NCBI GenBank assembly: GCA_964498925.1
Contig: CAZCKD010000184.1
Coordinates: 1-7,236 of the forward strand
Source: Granulosicoccus sp964498925
Lineage (GTDB): Bacteria > Pseudomonadota > Gammaproteobacteria > Granulosicoccales > Granulosicoccaceae
DNA: 7,236 bases
Direction of reading: 5' to 3'
Made by a program: the position numbers and the translations under genes. Of this stretch, positions 6,269 through 7,236 are shown in pieces. The notes beneath the pieces were generated by a model that saw nothing but the letters and a program-made list of their open reading frames with translations, had not been told where the DNA came from and made no database searches. The first letter of the stretch is position 1, and each line of letters begins with the position of its first letter.

Positions 6269-7236
6269 TCAGGTAATGCCAAATTCATCTTCTCTTGCCC
6301 GTTTTACCACATCATAGTGTTCGGCCAGTAGCTCACTTTTCGTCACGACACCCAGTAATTGGGATTTTGAAGACTTAGGAGAATCGACCACCGGGATAAA
6401 TTCAAGCTGACGTTCAGCCATGCTTTTAACGGCCGTCACAATATTGGTCATCGGACTAATAACGAAGTCAGTTCCCAAAGCGGCATCGATTGCCATGGAG
6501 TCCATACCGTTTTCGATAGCATGAGCAATCAACATCGACAAATTCACGCTGCCCTGAAACTTCCCTTCTTCGTCGACGAATACGGCCAGTCGCTGTCGCT
6601 CCTGCCCCATGCGCGCTTCCAGCTCACCGGTAGTGACCCCGGGCTCTACCCGCAGATGATCGGTCGAAATGAGATTTTCGACCCGGTGAGTCATCAGCAG
6701 ACTGATATCACGTCCACCTGACAGGTTCACATTTCGCCGGGCTAACTGCCACCGGAAAAAAGAACCGTGCTGTCCACTTTGCATAACAGTGGATGCAAAT
6801 GCCGCAGCTGTCATAACGCCCAGCGTTATGCCGTAGTCACGCGTTAGCTCGAACACAATAAGAACGGTTGATATCGGAGCACCCAATAACGCAGACCCTA
6901 ACGCTGCCATGCCAATCGCCGCGTACACACCTTGATCGCTTAATGGCAAACCCGACAAACTGGCAACGGCCCAGAACAAGCCGCCAAGCATACTGCCTAG
7001 AAATATCGCTGGGCCAAACACACCCCCGGCAAACCCGCTGCTTAATGCCAAACAAACAACAACCAGTTTGGCGACCAGTAAATAAAGCAGCATCTGATTT
7101 TCGAAAGCACCGGTAAGTGCCAACAGAGTGCCTTCTAACCCAATACCCAGTATGTATGGCAGCGGCACTGCGATCAGTCCGAACAATGCACCGGCTATTG
7201 CAGCGTGTGACCATCGTGGCAATGAAGTCCACTCCC
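6269..7236 (-). CDS. CLC-type chloride channel/antiporter with C-terminal CBS pair (partial, N-terminus beyond window)
   Basis: An inner-membrane CLC protein that passes chloride or another anion, often in exchange for protons. The frame is open to the right edge; the TTG at 7222 is internal, since sense codons continue upstream. Numbering from it, hydrophobic helices run to about residue 148. SGFAGGVFGP (62-71) is the family GGxFxP signature, whose Val68-Phe69 match Ile356-Phe357 of E. coli ClcA. GMAALGSALLGAPISTVLIV (104-123) then FELTRDYG (124-131) is the next signature. QHGSFFRWQLARR (151-163) puts Phe156 where ClcA has the chloride-binding Tyr445. CBS repeats follow at about 173-235 and 253-305 (GVVTKSELL at 291-299) and may sense nucleotides. 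The gating glutamate region (GREGP) lies outside the window, so channel versus exchanger cannot be judged. Likely first visible gene of the transcript with metY and the hydrolase. Confidence 0.92.
   Translation of the reverse strand, partial: EWTSLPRWSHAAIAGALFGLIAVPLPYILGIGLEGTLLALTGAFENQMLLYLLVAKLVVVCLALSSGFAGGVFGPAIFLGSMLGGLFWAVASLSGLPLSDQGVYAAIGMAALGSALLGAPISTVLIVFELTRDYGITLGVMTAAAFASTVMQSGQHGSFFRWQLARRNVNLSGGRDISLLMTHRVENLISTDHLRVEPGVTTGELEARMGQERQRLAVFVDEEGKFQGSVNLSMLIAHAIENGMDSMAIDAALGTDFVISPMTNIVTAVKSMAERQLEFIPVVDSPKSSKSQLLGVVTKSELLAEHYDVVKRAREDEFGIT

Noticed and set aside
7220..7222. TTG at 7222 as the start of the CLC gene
   Set aside because: In-frame sense codons continue to the window edge, and the visible part begins in the middle of the CLC membrane domain, lacking the N-terminal half.
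6837..7232. Minus-strand frame of 131 codons at the right edge
   Set aside because: It is out of frame with the CLC protein, whose signature motifs occupy the other frame over the same bases; the Cys/Arg-rich translation is typical of a shadow.

Overview
The window looks like an ordinary chromosomal housekeeping region of a Gammaproteobacterium. This is inferred from protein family styles: a Slt70-type lytic transglycosylase, a UPF0176/TrhO rhodanese, and a zinc-less adenylate kinase with a long LID. GC is moderate, roughly 50% by eye. The genus cannot be named from sequence alone. There are seven protein-coding genes, two of them cut by the window edges. I see no tRNA, rRNA, CRISPR array, insertion sequence or phage gene, and no stretch over 300 bases lacks a gene.

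Layout. Bases 1-1778 (minus) hold a soluble lytic murein transglycosylase that has lost roughly its last 50 residues at the left edge. A divergent gap of about 120 bases carries promoter-like elements and a small inverted repeat. It is followed by trhO (1909-2748, plus), a rhodanese-type tRNA U34 hydroxylase. Its 3' end overlaps by 34 bases, tail to tail, an RsmC/YbxB-like SAM methyltransferase (minus, ending at 2715). The methyltransferase is divergent from adk (3387-4064, plus). After a 69-base gap with a hairpin comes a minus-strand cluster, transcribed right to left: a CLC chloride channel/antiporter with paired CBS domains (6269 to beyond the right edge), an O-acetylhomoserine sulfhydrylase-type PLP enzyme (4940-6238), and an alpha/beta hydrolase (4134-4943).

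How the genes relate. The CLC gene and the PLP enzyme gene are 30 bases apart. The PLP enzyme and hydrolase genes overlap by four bases (ATGA), so these three probably form one transcript with translational coupling at the last junction. The other four genes appear as single units with alternating orientation. Two (trhO and the methyltransferase) may both act on RNA, but they are convergent and not co-transcribed.

I found no convincing undescribed system. The points most worth a second look are the tail-to-tail overlap, a Tyr-to-Phe change at the apparent central chloride-coordinating position of the CLC protein, the NLPA variant motif and uncertain start of the methyltransferase, the shortened cysteine-bearing tail of TrhO, the unannotated hydrolase coupled to the sulfhydrylase, and an inverted repeat in the divergent promoter region.
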